Translations under genes and position numbers: made by a program
Shown: piece by piece, positions 1 to 13,116 of the stretch
Numbering within the stretch: position 1 is the stretch's first letter
Layout of the letters: every line of letters starts with the position of its first letter
The notes under the pieces: generated by a model
Databases searched by the model: none
What the model was told of the DNA's origin: nothing
Seen by the model: only the letters and a program-made list of their open reading frames with translations
NCBI GenBank assembly: GCA_907165135.1
Contig: OU015568.1
Coordinates: 15,263,208 to 15,327,207, forward strand
Reading direction: 5' to 3'
Source: Oikopleura dioica
Taxonomy: Eukaryota; Chordata; Appendicularia; Copelata; Oikopleuridae
Length of the DNA stretch: 64,000 nucleotides

Positions 1-180
1 AGCCGCATGCGGCTTTGAGCGACAAACGAAGAAAATCGCGCTTCTCGATAATTATCATTTTCTAGCGCGCTAAAAATTCCCTTTTTCCCTCTTTCTACTT
101 TCCCTCTTCTCCATTTCTTCAGATTCTCATCATCTGACTATTCCCTTTTCAGATTTTAATTTCTGTCCGTTTCACATTGA

Positions 181-1433
181 ATGACAAACGCGATCACATC
201 TGGACGAGTTAACTTCAAATCGAGAGAAGGTACTTTTGGAATGATGAATTCGACACAGTACACGCCCATCCAGCCCAGAATACCGACATTTGTCGCAGAG
301 GCTGTTACAGAGACCCAAGAATCAGAAGGTAATCTCGATCTTGGCCTCAATCAGGATTTTGTCAATGAAAACCTGGACGACCTTTTTGGTTTCCAAGGCC
401 ACACGATGGGCGAGCAATACGTCCAAGACACAGCGACAGAAATCGCCGCCCACCCGCTAGTGGAAACTCCGCCTCCTGAACAACTTCAGAGCACGCTCGA
501 TTTTGTAAGTCTCTAACCCTCTTTTCTTCTTTCAAATACTCTTTTCAGAGCGGCGTTGCCAAGACAGAGCAAGGAATAGACGCCAACAAGATCGAGCTCA
601 CATTTCCCCAGCATCCGCTCAAAGCGAATGGGATCTCGTACTTCAACGACAAGGGAGTTCTCTACGCCACGCATCGACTGAAAGATCAGAAACAGGTGCC
701 GTTTGGAATCAGCGGGATCTCCGAACGAACCCATCCGGCTTTTATCGCCTTCATGTACGCCTCCATCCCTGGCAATCACCGAGAAATCACTGTCTGCCAG
801 AAACACGCCACTGAATACATGTTGCAGAACGACTTCTTCATGAATATCAACTTCCAAGGCCAACAACTTACGGTCGATGAAAACGTCATCGTCGACGGTA
901 AATACGTCCGTGCCCGTCGCCTCCCAATCGTCCACGAAATCGGCCGAGACAACGATAGGACTTATCATGTCATGTTCAACTGCACCAACTCCTGCTTGTC
1001 AAATCGCGAAGAGCGAAAGAAGCTGACCCTGAATGTCGTCATTTTGAACAAATACGACCGAAGCATCTTCAAGCATCTAACTCAGCGCGTGATCATCTCC
1101 GCCAATGCTGGCCGAGATGCCGGTGTCTTCAAAGGGGCAACTAAAAGGAAGAGTGAAATCGCCTCGACCTTCGACCCAAGCTACAAGAAAGAGCGACTCG
1201 AGGCAATTCCTTCGACACAGATCAAAGTAAAGACTCCCGATGGGGATTACCGCCCAGCAAACATCGGAGAGCGAATATCTGCCAGAGTCGGTGCTTACAG
1301 GAACTCCCTACCGGACTCAATGTCCGAGCCGATGAAGGACCTGAAACAGAAGGAAATGGAGAAGAGGATAGATGCAATGGTCCGCTGCCAGATCGAGACG
1401 CAGCAGCAAATAGACCAGGCATTGGAGACATAA
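181..1433 (+). CDS. p53: p53/p63/p73-family transcription factor
   Basis: Two exons (181-504 and 549-1433, a 44-nt GT-AG intron at a codon boundary) encode 402 residues. The middle matches the p53 DNA-binding domain. The four zinc ligands are present as C191, H194, C253 and C257 (VCQKH and NCTNSC, matching human C176/H179/C238/C242), and the GRD of the last DNA-binding helix is kept (R297). Several usual DNA-contact positions differ: the site of human R248 is E in my alignment and that of R273 is I. The N-terminus is acidic and hydrophobic, as in a transactivation segment. The C-terminus (about 380-402) is a charged helix that could oligomerise. It should act in the nucleus as a stress-response transcription factor. 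The first ATG after the 5' flank was used as start. Family assignment is firm; the p53 versus p63/p73 subtype is not resolved. Confidence 0.88.
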
Positions 1434-2890
1434 AAGCAGCAGACAAACTTCGAACCCGATTGGTTATATGAAAAAGTATTGACTCTATTCACTGTATCTT
1501 CCTTATTTTTATTCAAGTTGGAACCCGGCCGGCTTGCCGTCAAACAACAATGGACATAAACGAATGGAACGATAAACGATTGCTGCAAAAACGAACGATA
1601 TCTGATACAACCGATGGCCCTGGTAGGAACGAAACTGAAAAAAACATGCAATTATATATGTATTATCTTAATTACTGGGCCCTTTTTACACCGCATTTTT
1701 TACGATACAAAAACACAGAAAACACTATCACATAAAAAAGACAAAACTCTTTAGAAAAAAAAACCAGCTAAAAATTTCAAAACTAGAAAAATTCAAAAAC
1801 TAGCCTATGAAAAAATTGCTTTACTTTTGTATAAGTTTGTCGCTTACTAATTTATTCGATTGAGTTGTGCCTTTTTTGCGACCTCGGGTCTCCTCTACTC
1901 AAGCAGGTCCGAGGTCAAACGAATATATCCTGTGTATATTACTATCTTGCGCCCGTGTATTTTATTTACTACAGTTTCACCGACCTTACTTTGACTCAAA
2001 ATGAGCACGAGGGCAGAGATCCTCTGCTCTTTCTTCTCACCCTGCTTTGCGAAAAGAACTGTGACTCGACTATTTCGTATTTTGAATACTCCTAGCATTT
2101 TATTAATTGATTACTTACTCCATCCCTTTCTCAACAAATGTGCTTCCCCGATTCTGCTGCAAGCTTGAAGTCCTAATGCCAAAGTGACTCTCATTACTCC
2201 CTCATTTACAGCCCTCCCAAACTGCTGTGACGCTATTCGTAGTGGAAAAAATCCGCCAATATTTTTTTAAACTTTAAACTCGCGCTCCCTGGCGGTCCTC
2301 ATATTTGTTTCCAAGTGGAGAGGAGCGCGTCGCGTTTAGCATTTCAGTCCAAGCTAAAAAAGATATTCATGTTTTTTCAATCTTTCAAAGATACTTACAA
2401 CTTCAATTACTATTTCTTACTTCCGTTTAACTTGTTTTCGAAGTAACTTTGTCTTTAGAATTTTTCAATTTTCAGTCAGTTGACGGGTAGCATACTTCAT
2501 TGTGAATGTATTCCTCTATCTCCATCTCTCTATTTCTTTCTCCCAATATGTTTTCTTTCACTTCGGCAACCCCAGTAGTCGAATATGATTTTATCTGCAT
2601 ATTACTATTTAATTTGATGATTTCCCTCTTCAGTGAATAAATCTCTCGATAATTTGTTAATGAAAAAATTGTCTTATCTTTGCGCGAAAAACAGTCAATT
2701 TGAATGAGAGCATTTTGAGAGCAGGGCAGGCTTTATATTGACGGTGTCGAATGAACGATCTTGATGGAGCGCGGCGCAGCATGTCTTGTTTTCGGAAGGT
2801 CTTAGTCCGCTAGACGAATTCTGAAGCTCATTCATTCAATCGAAAATGAATCGTTGTTTACTCGTGAACTCATGTCTATCTTTTTTAGAA
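1434..2890. other. AT-rich intergenic region between p53-family gene and glucosidase II beta
   Basis: This ~1.45-kb gap is the largest in the left host block. It holds the 3' end of the upstream gene and the promoter of the downstream one. I see only short ORFs (the longest about 76 codons) without recognisable domains, and no tRNA or other structured RNA. It probably separates two transcription units. An in-frame ATG at 2846 could extend the next gene by 15 residues. Confidence 0.5.
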
Positions 2891-4650
2891 ATGAAGCTTT
2901 TACTGCCGGTTTTATCGGCAGTACTTGCCGATGATCGCATTCGCGGAGTATCGATTACTCGTCAGTCATTGTATCCACCTGGAACACACTTTACTTGTCT
3001 TGATGGCTCCAAGAAAATTCCTTACTCTTATCTCAACGATGACTTCTGCGACTGTGATGACGGATCTGATGAGCCCGGTACTTCAGCCTGTCCTACTGGG
3101 CGATTTCATTGTCCCAATGCTGGGTTCGCTCCTCAGAATATCATCAGGTAGTTAATATGAGCGATAAAAATAAACGCGCTTGTTTAGTTCCCGAGTAAAC
3201 GACATGATCTGTGACTGTTGTGATGGGTCCGATGAGTGGGGCGGCTTTGTCGAGTGCCCGAACACCTGCAAAGAGGAATATCTCAAAGCTCATGCGGCAA
3301 AGATCCAGGCTAGAATTGAGCAAGCTCAAGGTTTCGAAAAGCGAAAGAGTCTCGTCGACCTTGCCCTCGTCCAAAAATTAGATGATGAAGAAGAACTTGC
3401 CGCTGCCGAACCTGGAATCAACGAACTCAAAAAGGCCAAAGATGATGCCGAAGCGCTTAAAATCGAGGCCGAAGAGCTTGAAACAAAGGTCAACGAGGAG
3501 CTGGAAGCAATCAAGAACCAGAAGATCCTAGACAGGGCAGCGACGTACTCGGAAGAAGACATCAGCGAAATCGCTTTCAATCATCTTGATGCAAACAAGA
3601 ACGGCGAAATCGTGGTCTACGAAATAACGACTCAAAAATATCTCGATCCTAAGCCCGAGACATCTTCATTTACCACCAAGGAGGCGAAAGAAGTCATGAA
3701 GCAAAAAGATAAAATTTACCTTGAAGACTTCCGCACAGAAATTTGGCCGGAAATACGGGAAAAGATCTTGCCGAAGCTCGAGCGAGCAATGAACGATTGG
3801 GATCGAGCTATCGAGGAAGCCAATAAAGTAGATGAGCCCGAAGAGCCAGGAGAGCCATCTGAAGAACAAGTCGCTGAGTCAGAAGAAGCACTTGATGCCA
3901 TGGAAGATGAGCTTGACAATGAAGAGTACGATGATGATGATCATGACTTGCTTGACGACGAGTATGACTTTGACGACGACGATTACGACTACCGAGACTA
4001 CAGAGATACTCCAGAGCCAATCAAAGACGATGAGAACGTTTCTGAAGAGCATCAAAAGATATTCGACGCTGCTAAAGATGCAAGAAGAATTTTTGACGAT
4101 GCTGATCGAGCATTGAGAGATGCCGAAAGCAAAGTTAGCGAGATTCGTGAGCGATCAGAGCGAGACTTTGGCCCAGACGATGTTTTCAGAAGCATGCACA
4201 AAGTCTGCTTTGAGTTCAAAACCACTGAATACATCTACACGGTATAAAGATGTTTTGAGCTCAGAGATCAACCCCTTTTAGCTTTGTCCATATGATAAGT
4301 GTGAGCAAAAGCCGGCTAATGGCGGCAGTGGTACAAAATTAGGCAATTGGGAAGGCTTTGAAGACGATTTCAAGTAATTATTGTTTGTTTTGACAGTGAA
4401 TCATCGTAAATTTAGAGTGATGAAGTTTACCAATGGTGTCAAATGCTGGAACGGGCCAAATCGTAGCGCGATTATCAAACTATCATGTGGAGTTGAAAAC
4501 AAAATTCTCTCAGTTACTGAGCCTAACCGGTAATTTCTGCAGAACAGCTGCTCTTTCAATTCATATTTTAGCTGCGAATACGAGTACAAGTTTGAAACGC
4601 CCGCGGTCTGCAGCGAGCCAGAGCCTATCCCGGACCATGACGAGCTATAA
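2891..4650 (+). CDS. PRKCSH: Glucosidase 2 subunit beta (PRKCSH / 80K-H)
   Basis: Five exons (2891-3147, 3188-4241, 4282-4373, 4416-4529, 4572-4650), all with GT-AG introns of 40-42 nt. The protein starts with a hydrophobic signal peptide, followed by two LDL-receptor-class-A-like cysteine/acid modules (CDCDDGSDE, then [12 protein letters not shown]). A charged coiled coil, an EF-hand-like segment (DANKNGEIV) and a very acidic stretch come next. A mannose-6-phosphate-receptor-homology domain follows ([11 protein letters not shown]) and the tail is DHDEL, an ER-retrieval signal. It is the regulatory, ER-retaining subunit of glucosidase II, which trims glucose from N-glycans in the ER lumen. 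The start at 2891 gives the better signal peptide; an upstream in-frame ATG at 2846 is possible. Length and architecture are normal for the family. Confidence 0.95.
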
Positions 4651-4824
4651 AAACCTTTCTGTCGGATTCGATTAGATTTTGATTAATCAAGTTAAAGTAC
4701 TTAGATTTTGTCCATCGGGAAATTTCGCAATCAAAACCCTTTTAGTTCAATAATTTCTGTCCAAACCATGATCACTCTTTCGCCTCTATAAATATAGAGA
4801 CTTTCTTCTAGCATTTCAGAAAAA

Positions 4825-5282
4825 ATGACTTCCCGAGTTGTCTTCGATAACAACATCGATGCCTTCGATGAGGCGCAGAACGACGATAAGTGCCCACAGA
4901 AGGAGATGGTCCACATTCGAATTCAGCAACGTAACGGTCGTAAGACTCTTACCACCGTCCAGGAAAGGGTTGAATAATTCTTCGCTTGATCGCAAAAAAA
5001 AGTTACTTCAACCCAAAGCGAAGGGTCTCTCAGACGAGTACGACTTGAAGAAGATCATCAAGGTCTGCAAGCGGCATTTCGCCTGTAACGGAACCGTCGT
5101 CGACCACGCTGAGTGGGGTGAAGTCATTCAGTTCCAGGATCGTGTTTTATGCAAAATCAATGATAAGTTAATTACGCAAATTTCGAAACACGTGACAGGG
5201 AGATCAGCGAGCAAACATCCAGCGTTTCTTGTTAGGCGTCAAGCTCGCCCGAGCTGAGCAGATCAAGGTCCACGGTTTCTAA
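4825..5282 (+). CDS. EIF1: Translation initiation factor eIF1 (SUI1)
   Basis: Three exons (4825-4962, 5024-5137, 5199-5282) give 109 residues, full length for eIF1. Diagnostic segments are RIQQRNGRKTLTTVQ, FACNGTV and the terminal QIKVHGF. eIF1 binds the 40S subunit and enforces AUG selection during scanning. Both introns lie at codon boundaries, are exactly 61 nt, and start GA rather than GT while ending AG. The reading continues in register with the known eIF1 sequence only if these GA-AG introns are removed. It lies 174 bp after PRKCSH and 195 bp before AGTPBP1 on the same strand. Confidence 0.95.
4963..5023 (+). other. Non-canonical GA-AG intron 1 of eIF1
   Basis: 61-nt intron inferred from protein continuity (TTVQ joined to GLSDEY). 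It begins GAAAGG and ends GAAG. Positions 4967-4974 (GGGTTGAA) and 5007-5014 (TTCAACCC) are perfectly complementary, so the intron can fold its two ends together. No GT donor gives the right frame. Confidence 0.85.
5138..5198 (+). other. Non-canonical GA-AG intron 2 of eIF1
   Basis: 61-nt intron inferred from protein continuity (VIQFQ joined to GDQR). It begins GATCGTG and ends GACAG. Positions 5141-5147 (CGTGTTT) and 5186-5192 (AAACACG) are complementary. CAGG occurs at both exon-intron edges, which could be a target duplication. Confidence 0.85.
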
Positions 5283-5477
5283 CTGCACCGTGTAGGTTTC
5301 AACAAAATTAGGGACGGACGCCAAAAGAAAAGAATATCAGAAATTATATCTTACCATTTGTTCGTTAACATTTGTTCTGAAATACATCCTGTAACAGTGA
5401 AAATGAATGCCCCGCTCAGAAAAGAAACATGATTTTTTGACACGTTATTTCTAGAACGTGTTTTTGTTGGATGGCGA

Positions 5478-8400
5478 ATGGGAGCAAATGCGGAGAGCGA
5501 GGCATATCTGAATGAGATGAGGAACGGGACGGAGGAAGAATGCAGACTCTCGTCCCTGATCGTGATACTCGACTCCAGCGCTGGCTCCACTGCGCGGATC
5601 GAGCATCGAATCAAGATTGCTGAGCAGCTACTCTACACGATCAATAAGAAAGAGGCATACAAGCGTGAATTTTTATCGTAAGTACTCTTTCCTTTTTCAC
5701 GGGTTTCAATATGGCTCTCTAGTTCCAAAGGAGTGGAAGCATGCTTGAATGTGATCGAAGATCTTGATAGCAAGCAACTGGCGCTGTCCTGCGTCAAGAT
5801 CCTCATTTCGCTGCTTGAGTTTGGCTTCGCTCGCCGCTTCATTCAAAATAATGGAACTGGGACGCTCTTTCAACTCGTCGCCCGTTGCCATTCTGAGGAT
5901 AGAGCGATGCAGAATCACTCCGAAATCGTCAAGAACTCGCTAAACTTACTGATCCTGGCGAAGGCGAAAGACAAAGGTACAGTTCTTTATTCATTTTCAT
6001 TCATACTCACGAACTACCGGTAGGATTCGGGCTGAAATGCGTAAATGCTGACGGAATAACGACGCTTCTGCGTCTCATTCGTGAGCCGACCAAGGTCCGA
6101 CCGACTGCGCTCAATCTTCTGAAGATCGTTGCAGGAAGTCCTAGTTGCTCGCGCGAGATCATCCCGTCTCTTCAGATGTTATTTACATTGTGCCAGGTTA
6201 ACCAAGGAAAGAAAAACACTGGCCATGTTCGCATTATACTACAGCTTATTCACAAGGTAAGAGCACATCTGTCGGAAATGCTTGAGCTCATCTGTTTGTA
6301 GGCGATAAAAGTGCAGAAGAAAAACGTTACGAAGTCCTTGCCAATGCTGCCAGTCGTCGTTGACCTGGTGGAATCCTGGCATAAATACGATCACCGCCAC
6401 GGCGGTCGACTTATTCATCTAAGGAAAGGATTCATCATTCTGCTCAAGAGCATGACCTCAGAGAAAGAGGGCCGTACAAAGCTCTCTGAACCGACGATAT
6501 TAAAGAAGTTGTGCGCCGTCGCAGAGGGCATGATGCAGAAAAATGAGCCGGAACAAGTCGTTCGTCTACTGATAACAACGATGCAAAAGGCGATTCCTTC
6601 AATATCCCCCGCGATACGATCTGCAAATACCGATACGCACTTTGAGCAGACGCAGCAAGATATAAACGAGATGCCTACCTCGCATGTGATCGAAGAACAA
6701 TACAGAACCTTTAGCTATTTTGAAAGATACTTTATCGAAGAAACTCATTCAAAATGTAATGATGACGAATGGGAAGATGATTATTCTGGGGAAGCTCTCA
6801 CGAGACAGGTCAGTTTGCCGAAGATATCAGCCGTGAGAAGGTCGACATCGTTGGGCTCGACGCTTATTCCAAAAAGTCATCTGGATCTTTACAAGATTTG
6901 ACGCAGTCAGCAAGCGAGCTTCTTCCAAGAGACACGCTCAAGGAATACGCCGAGTCGACAACCTACAAAGATCTCTGCAACGTAATCGACCACGGCTGGG
7001 ATCAAGAAGCAAGAGCTCACAGTAATCAAGAAAAAGCTGAAATATCTAGATGCGAAAGAATCACGAAAAACATCAATCGCTTTAGCGATGGACCAACACT
7101 CGATGATATCAACAACGTTCTTCCTAGCTGCGAATTATTTGGCCAAGTTCCTCAACCCCCTTCTCCAATGGTCAGAACGAAATCGATGGCAAGACACAAC
7201 CGCGCTCTCCAGGAAATAGAAAAATACGTCCATCCGGAGCGTTTTGAGCGAAAGCTCGTCTACGCTGCAAGAGAGACCGAACGGATAGGAGAAAATACGG
7301 AAGGCTTGTTAGCATTCGATTCTAAATTTGAAAGTGGAAACTTGGCCGAAGCGTACTGGACACGTGACGAGCAATACGAGCTGTGGATTGAGCCTGACAT
7401 GTACCAAGACTCTCACCGACAGTGGTTTTTCTTCAAGATCGGCAATATAGACGCGAATAATCGGTATCAATTCAGCATCATGAACTTTGAAAAGAAGGAA
7501 TCGCAATTTGGCAAAGGAATGCAGCCTTTAATGTTTTCAGTAGACGAAGCTCGAGCTGGGAATCCGCATTGGCGCAGAATTGGCTCCAACATTATGTACT
7601 TCAGCAATAATATAAGAAACAAAGGCAACAAGAACTACTACACAATGAGCTTTGACGTGACATTTCCGCGAGATACGACCCTCGTTTACATGGCCTACCA
7701 CTATCCTTACACGTATACGCGATTAAAAGCACATCTAAACATGATCCGGCCGCCTGAAAATGTGATCTTCCAAAGGCAAACACTGTGCCAAACGTTGCTC
7801 CACAATAAGATTGATCTTGTGACAATTACAGCAGCTGAAAACTACAGCAAACCTATATCAAATCGAGAATACGTCGTTATTTCTGCACGAGTGCATCCTG
7901 GGGAGACGAATTCAAGTTGGATAATGAAGGGCATCATGGATTTCTTGGTCTCAGATCATAAAGTAGCCGAGGCAGCGCGAAACGAGTTCGTCTTCAAACT
8001 TGTGCCAATGCTCAATCCTGACGGATGCATCATTGGAAATCACAGGACAAATATGGCCAAATTTGATCTCAATCGCCAGTGGGAAATGCCCAATCCAAAC
8101 ATGTCTCCTTCGATCTACTACCTAAAGGGATTCATAGCCAGTCTAAATGCAAAAGGAAAATCACCCATGTGCTACATTGATCTTCATGGACACTCGTTAA
8201 AGAAAAACGCTTTTATTTTCGGCTGTGATGGAACTGGCGATGTGCTTGCTTTACCAAGGATCGTTTTTTCAATAATTTTGGAAATTAAAATCTTGAATAT
8301 CGAAATTTCTAAAAACGCCTCATAGATTACTCAATCGTCTGCCAATGTTCTCTCTTATGAATTGCCGCTTCCAGCTTACCCGTGAAACATGTGCTCGTAC

Positions 8401-8692
8401 CGTTGTCTATCGTCGTCTTGGCATTCCCCGCTCTTACACTCTAGAAAGTACTTACAATGGCTGCAATCAAGGAAAACATAATGGTTTGCAAATTACGGAG
8501 AATGACCTCTGTCAGCTTGGCGTTGGACTCGTGGCTACAATTAAACTACTCAAAGACTACATCGCGATTGGAAAAGGTGCCTTCGGCGGACTGGGTCCTT
8601 ATCAAACACTCTCCGAGCAGAAGCAAGAACGAGGTGATGATAGTGACAACTCCGTTTCCGAAGAAGAATCCGAAGCTAGCTTTGAGATTTGA
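5478..8692 (+). CDS. AGTPBP1: Cytosolic carboxypeptidase 1 (AGTPBP1/Nna1, M14 tubulin deglutamylase)
   Basis: Six exons (5478-5677, 5723-5976, 6024-6256, 6302-6755, 6809-8258, 8326-8692) sum to 985 residues. The N-terminal half is armadillo-like helical repeat. The family-specific N-domain follows (YELWIEPDMYQDSH, WFFFKIGN), then the M14 peptidase domain. Zinc ligands are H743 and E746 (VHPGETNSSW) and H840 (DLHGHS); LNPDG and NRQW are also present. It removes glutamates from tubulin and other tails in the cytosol. The fourth intron (6756-6808, 53 nt) is inferred from a frame change; a shorter alternative (6809-6840) cannot be excluded. The fifth (8259-8325) is a GA-AG intron. The acidic C-terminal tail is normal for the family. 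DHX15 starts 87 bp downstream, suggesting one operon. Confidence 0.93.
8259..8325 (+). other. Non-canonical GA-AG intron in AGTPBP1
   Basis: 67-nt intron that begins GATCGTTTT and ends CATAG. A GT donor at 8241 would give a stop, whereas removal of 8259-8325 joins LALP to RLLNRLPMF in the expected carboxypeptidase order. CGTTTTT (8262-8268) is complementary to AAAAACG (8311-8317). The first bases and stem position closely resemble eIF1 intron 2. Confidence 0.8.
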
Positions 8693-8737
8693 CCCAACGT
8701 TTTATTCTGCTGCTGCTTTATTTTTGTATTCTAATAA

Positions 8738-11341
<2,604 letters not shown>

Positions 11342-11559
11342 AAGGTAGCATAATGCTAAATATTTTTCACTAACTTTCACTTAAGGTAAATGTTAAGCAT
11401 TTGCACCAGAAGACACCCTTAGAAAAAATTGATCAATTGAATTCTTTCCTGCGAGATCTACTGCCCTCAAACTTACAATAAAATGTCTTGTGCACTTGTT
11501 ATCAGCGTATTTTTATTTCAATTACTGAATGAAAATACTCTAGAAAAAGCAGCTAAATC

Positions 11560-12136
11560 ATGTCGGTTACTCTGCATACGGATCTTGGTGATTTGAAATT
11601 GGAGCTCTTCTGTAAGCTCTGCCCAAAAACTTGTGAAAACTTTCTTGCTCTTGTCGCGTCGGGAAAATATGATGGCACAGTGTTCCACAGAAACATTCCT
11701 GGGTTCATCGTCCAAGGAGGCGACCCAACGGGGACTGGAAAAGGCGGTGAGTCTATTTGGGTAAGGCAGCGTGTCAGTTTCTGTCTTCTAATTATGAATA
11801 AGGGCGGACCATTTGAGGATGAGATTGACGACAATTTGAGACATTCTGGACGGGGTATTTTGTCGATGGCAAACTCTGGAGCAAATACAAATAGAGTAAG
11901 GGCGAATTGTTTGTTTTCCGATAAAATGAGTTCAGTCGCAATTCATGATAACTTACGCCAAACATCCCACTCTCGATTTGAAGCATACCGTCTTTGGGAA
12001 AGTCATCGATGGCGACGAGACACTTGACGCCATGGAGAAAGTCCTGATCGATCCGAAAACGTACCGACCGACTACAGATATCAGACTCAAACAGTGCACG
12101 ATTCATGCTAACCCCATCGCTGATGAAAGCTCATAA
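11560..12136 (+). CDS. PPIL3: Cyclophilin-type peptidyl-prolyl isomerase PPIL3
   Basis: Three exons (11560-11760, 11803-11895, 11936-12136) encode 164 residues, the usual single-domain size. [13 protein letters not shown], the FHRNIPGF active-site region, the [10 protein letters not shown] loop and [14 protein letters not shown] are diagnostic, and the C-terminus ITIHANP-like segment matches PPIL3 rather than other cyclophilins. It is a spliceosome-associated prolyl isomerase. Introns are GT-AG, 40-42 nt. TATDN3 begins 43 bp after its stop, so the pair is very likely cotranscribed. Confidence 0.95.
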
Positions 12137-12179
12137 ACTGCCAATTAGATCAAATTCTCACTTTTTATCCAATTTCAGA

Positions 12180-13064
12180 ATGATGGATTGCCATGCTCAT
12201 TTAGGCGAATTTCATGATAGAATTGAGCAAGTTATTGCTGATGCGAAAGCAGAAGGTGTCGCTGGTGTCATTGTCGTTCCAGAATACGGAAATAGTAAGC
12301 GATAATGAATCATTTTCTTATGCCTACAGATTTTGAAAGGAACATGAAGATGTGCGATGAACACCCAGACTTTCTCTTCCCTGCTCTTGGTCTGCATCCT
12401 ATTCAAGGATCATATGCCGTCCCGGAAGAGTCTTCTGCTTGCAGCTTATCAGAATATGATCAATACAAGGCAAGTTCATTTTACAAGATTCAATAAAAAT
12501 GTGACAATTTAGGCGACAATTGAAAAGTACATCGATCGAGTTGTTTGTATTGGTGAATGTGGACTTGATTTTACTCCGAAATTTATCAGAACACCAGATG
12601 ATAAAGAGCTGCAACTAGCGGCGTTTCGAGCTCATATCGAACTCGCTAAAAAGTACTCGCTGCCGCTGAACGTTCATTCTCGATCAGCTGCTCCACAGAT
12701 ATTCACACTTCTTGATGAATACGAGTACTACGATGTTCTCATGCATGCTTACGGCGGAAAAGCCAAAAGAGCCGCTCTTTATGCTAAGAAAGGCGTTTAC
12801 TTCAGTGTTCCCAACACAGCTGCTAAAGAAGACAGTCAAATGAGAAATCTCATCAAACTTGTTCCGATTGAAAATCTCATTCTTGAAACAGATTCACCCG
12901 CGTTATCACTTATTCCTGGGACTGAAAACCAACCCAAGAACCTCATCATTAGTGCGAAAGTTATTTCTGAAGTAAAAAAGTTACCTATTGAAGACGTAAT
13001 CAACATCACTAGAAACAATACCCTTCGCCTTTTCAGTCGTATTTCAAAGTTAATAAAGCTATAG
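12180..13064 (+). CDS. TATDN3: TatD-family metal-dependent DNase TATDN3
   Basis: Three exons (12180-12294, 12330-12469, 12513-13064) encode 268 residues. Metal-binding and family motifs: MDCHAHLGE at the N-terminus, LGLHPIQG, GECGLDF, NVHSRSA, MHAYGG and LETDSPAL. It is a predicted Mg/Zn-dependent nuclease of the amidohydrolase superfamily. The first intron is GT-AG; the second starts GC (GCAAGT donor). The acceptor TTTCAG ends one base before the first of two adjacent ATGs, fitting spliced-leader addition inside an operon with PPIL3 (43-bp gap) and SIN1 (52-bp gap). Confidence 0.93.
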
Positions 13065-13116
13065 AAAAATGTGATTTAAAAAGAATGAATCTATTAGATT
13101 GATCGAGTCGGACCAA

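Noticed and set aside
513-968. Minus-strand 151-codon ORF opposite the p53-family gene
   Set aside because: It lies over well-supported coding sequence and shows no domain. Many similar antisense ORFs over host genes and over gag-pol were rejected for the same reason.
1865-2098. Small ORFs on both strands in the intergenic region
   Set aside because: They are short, overlapping on both strands, of biased AT-rich composition and without domains.
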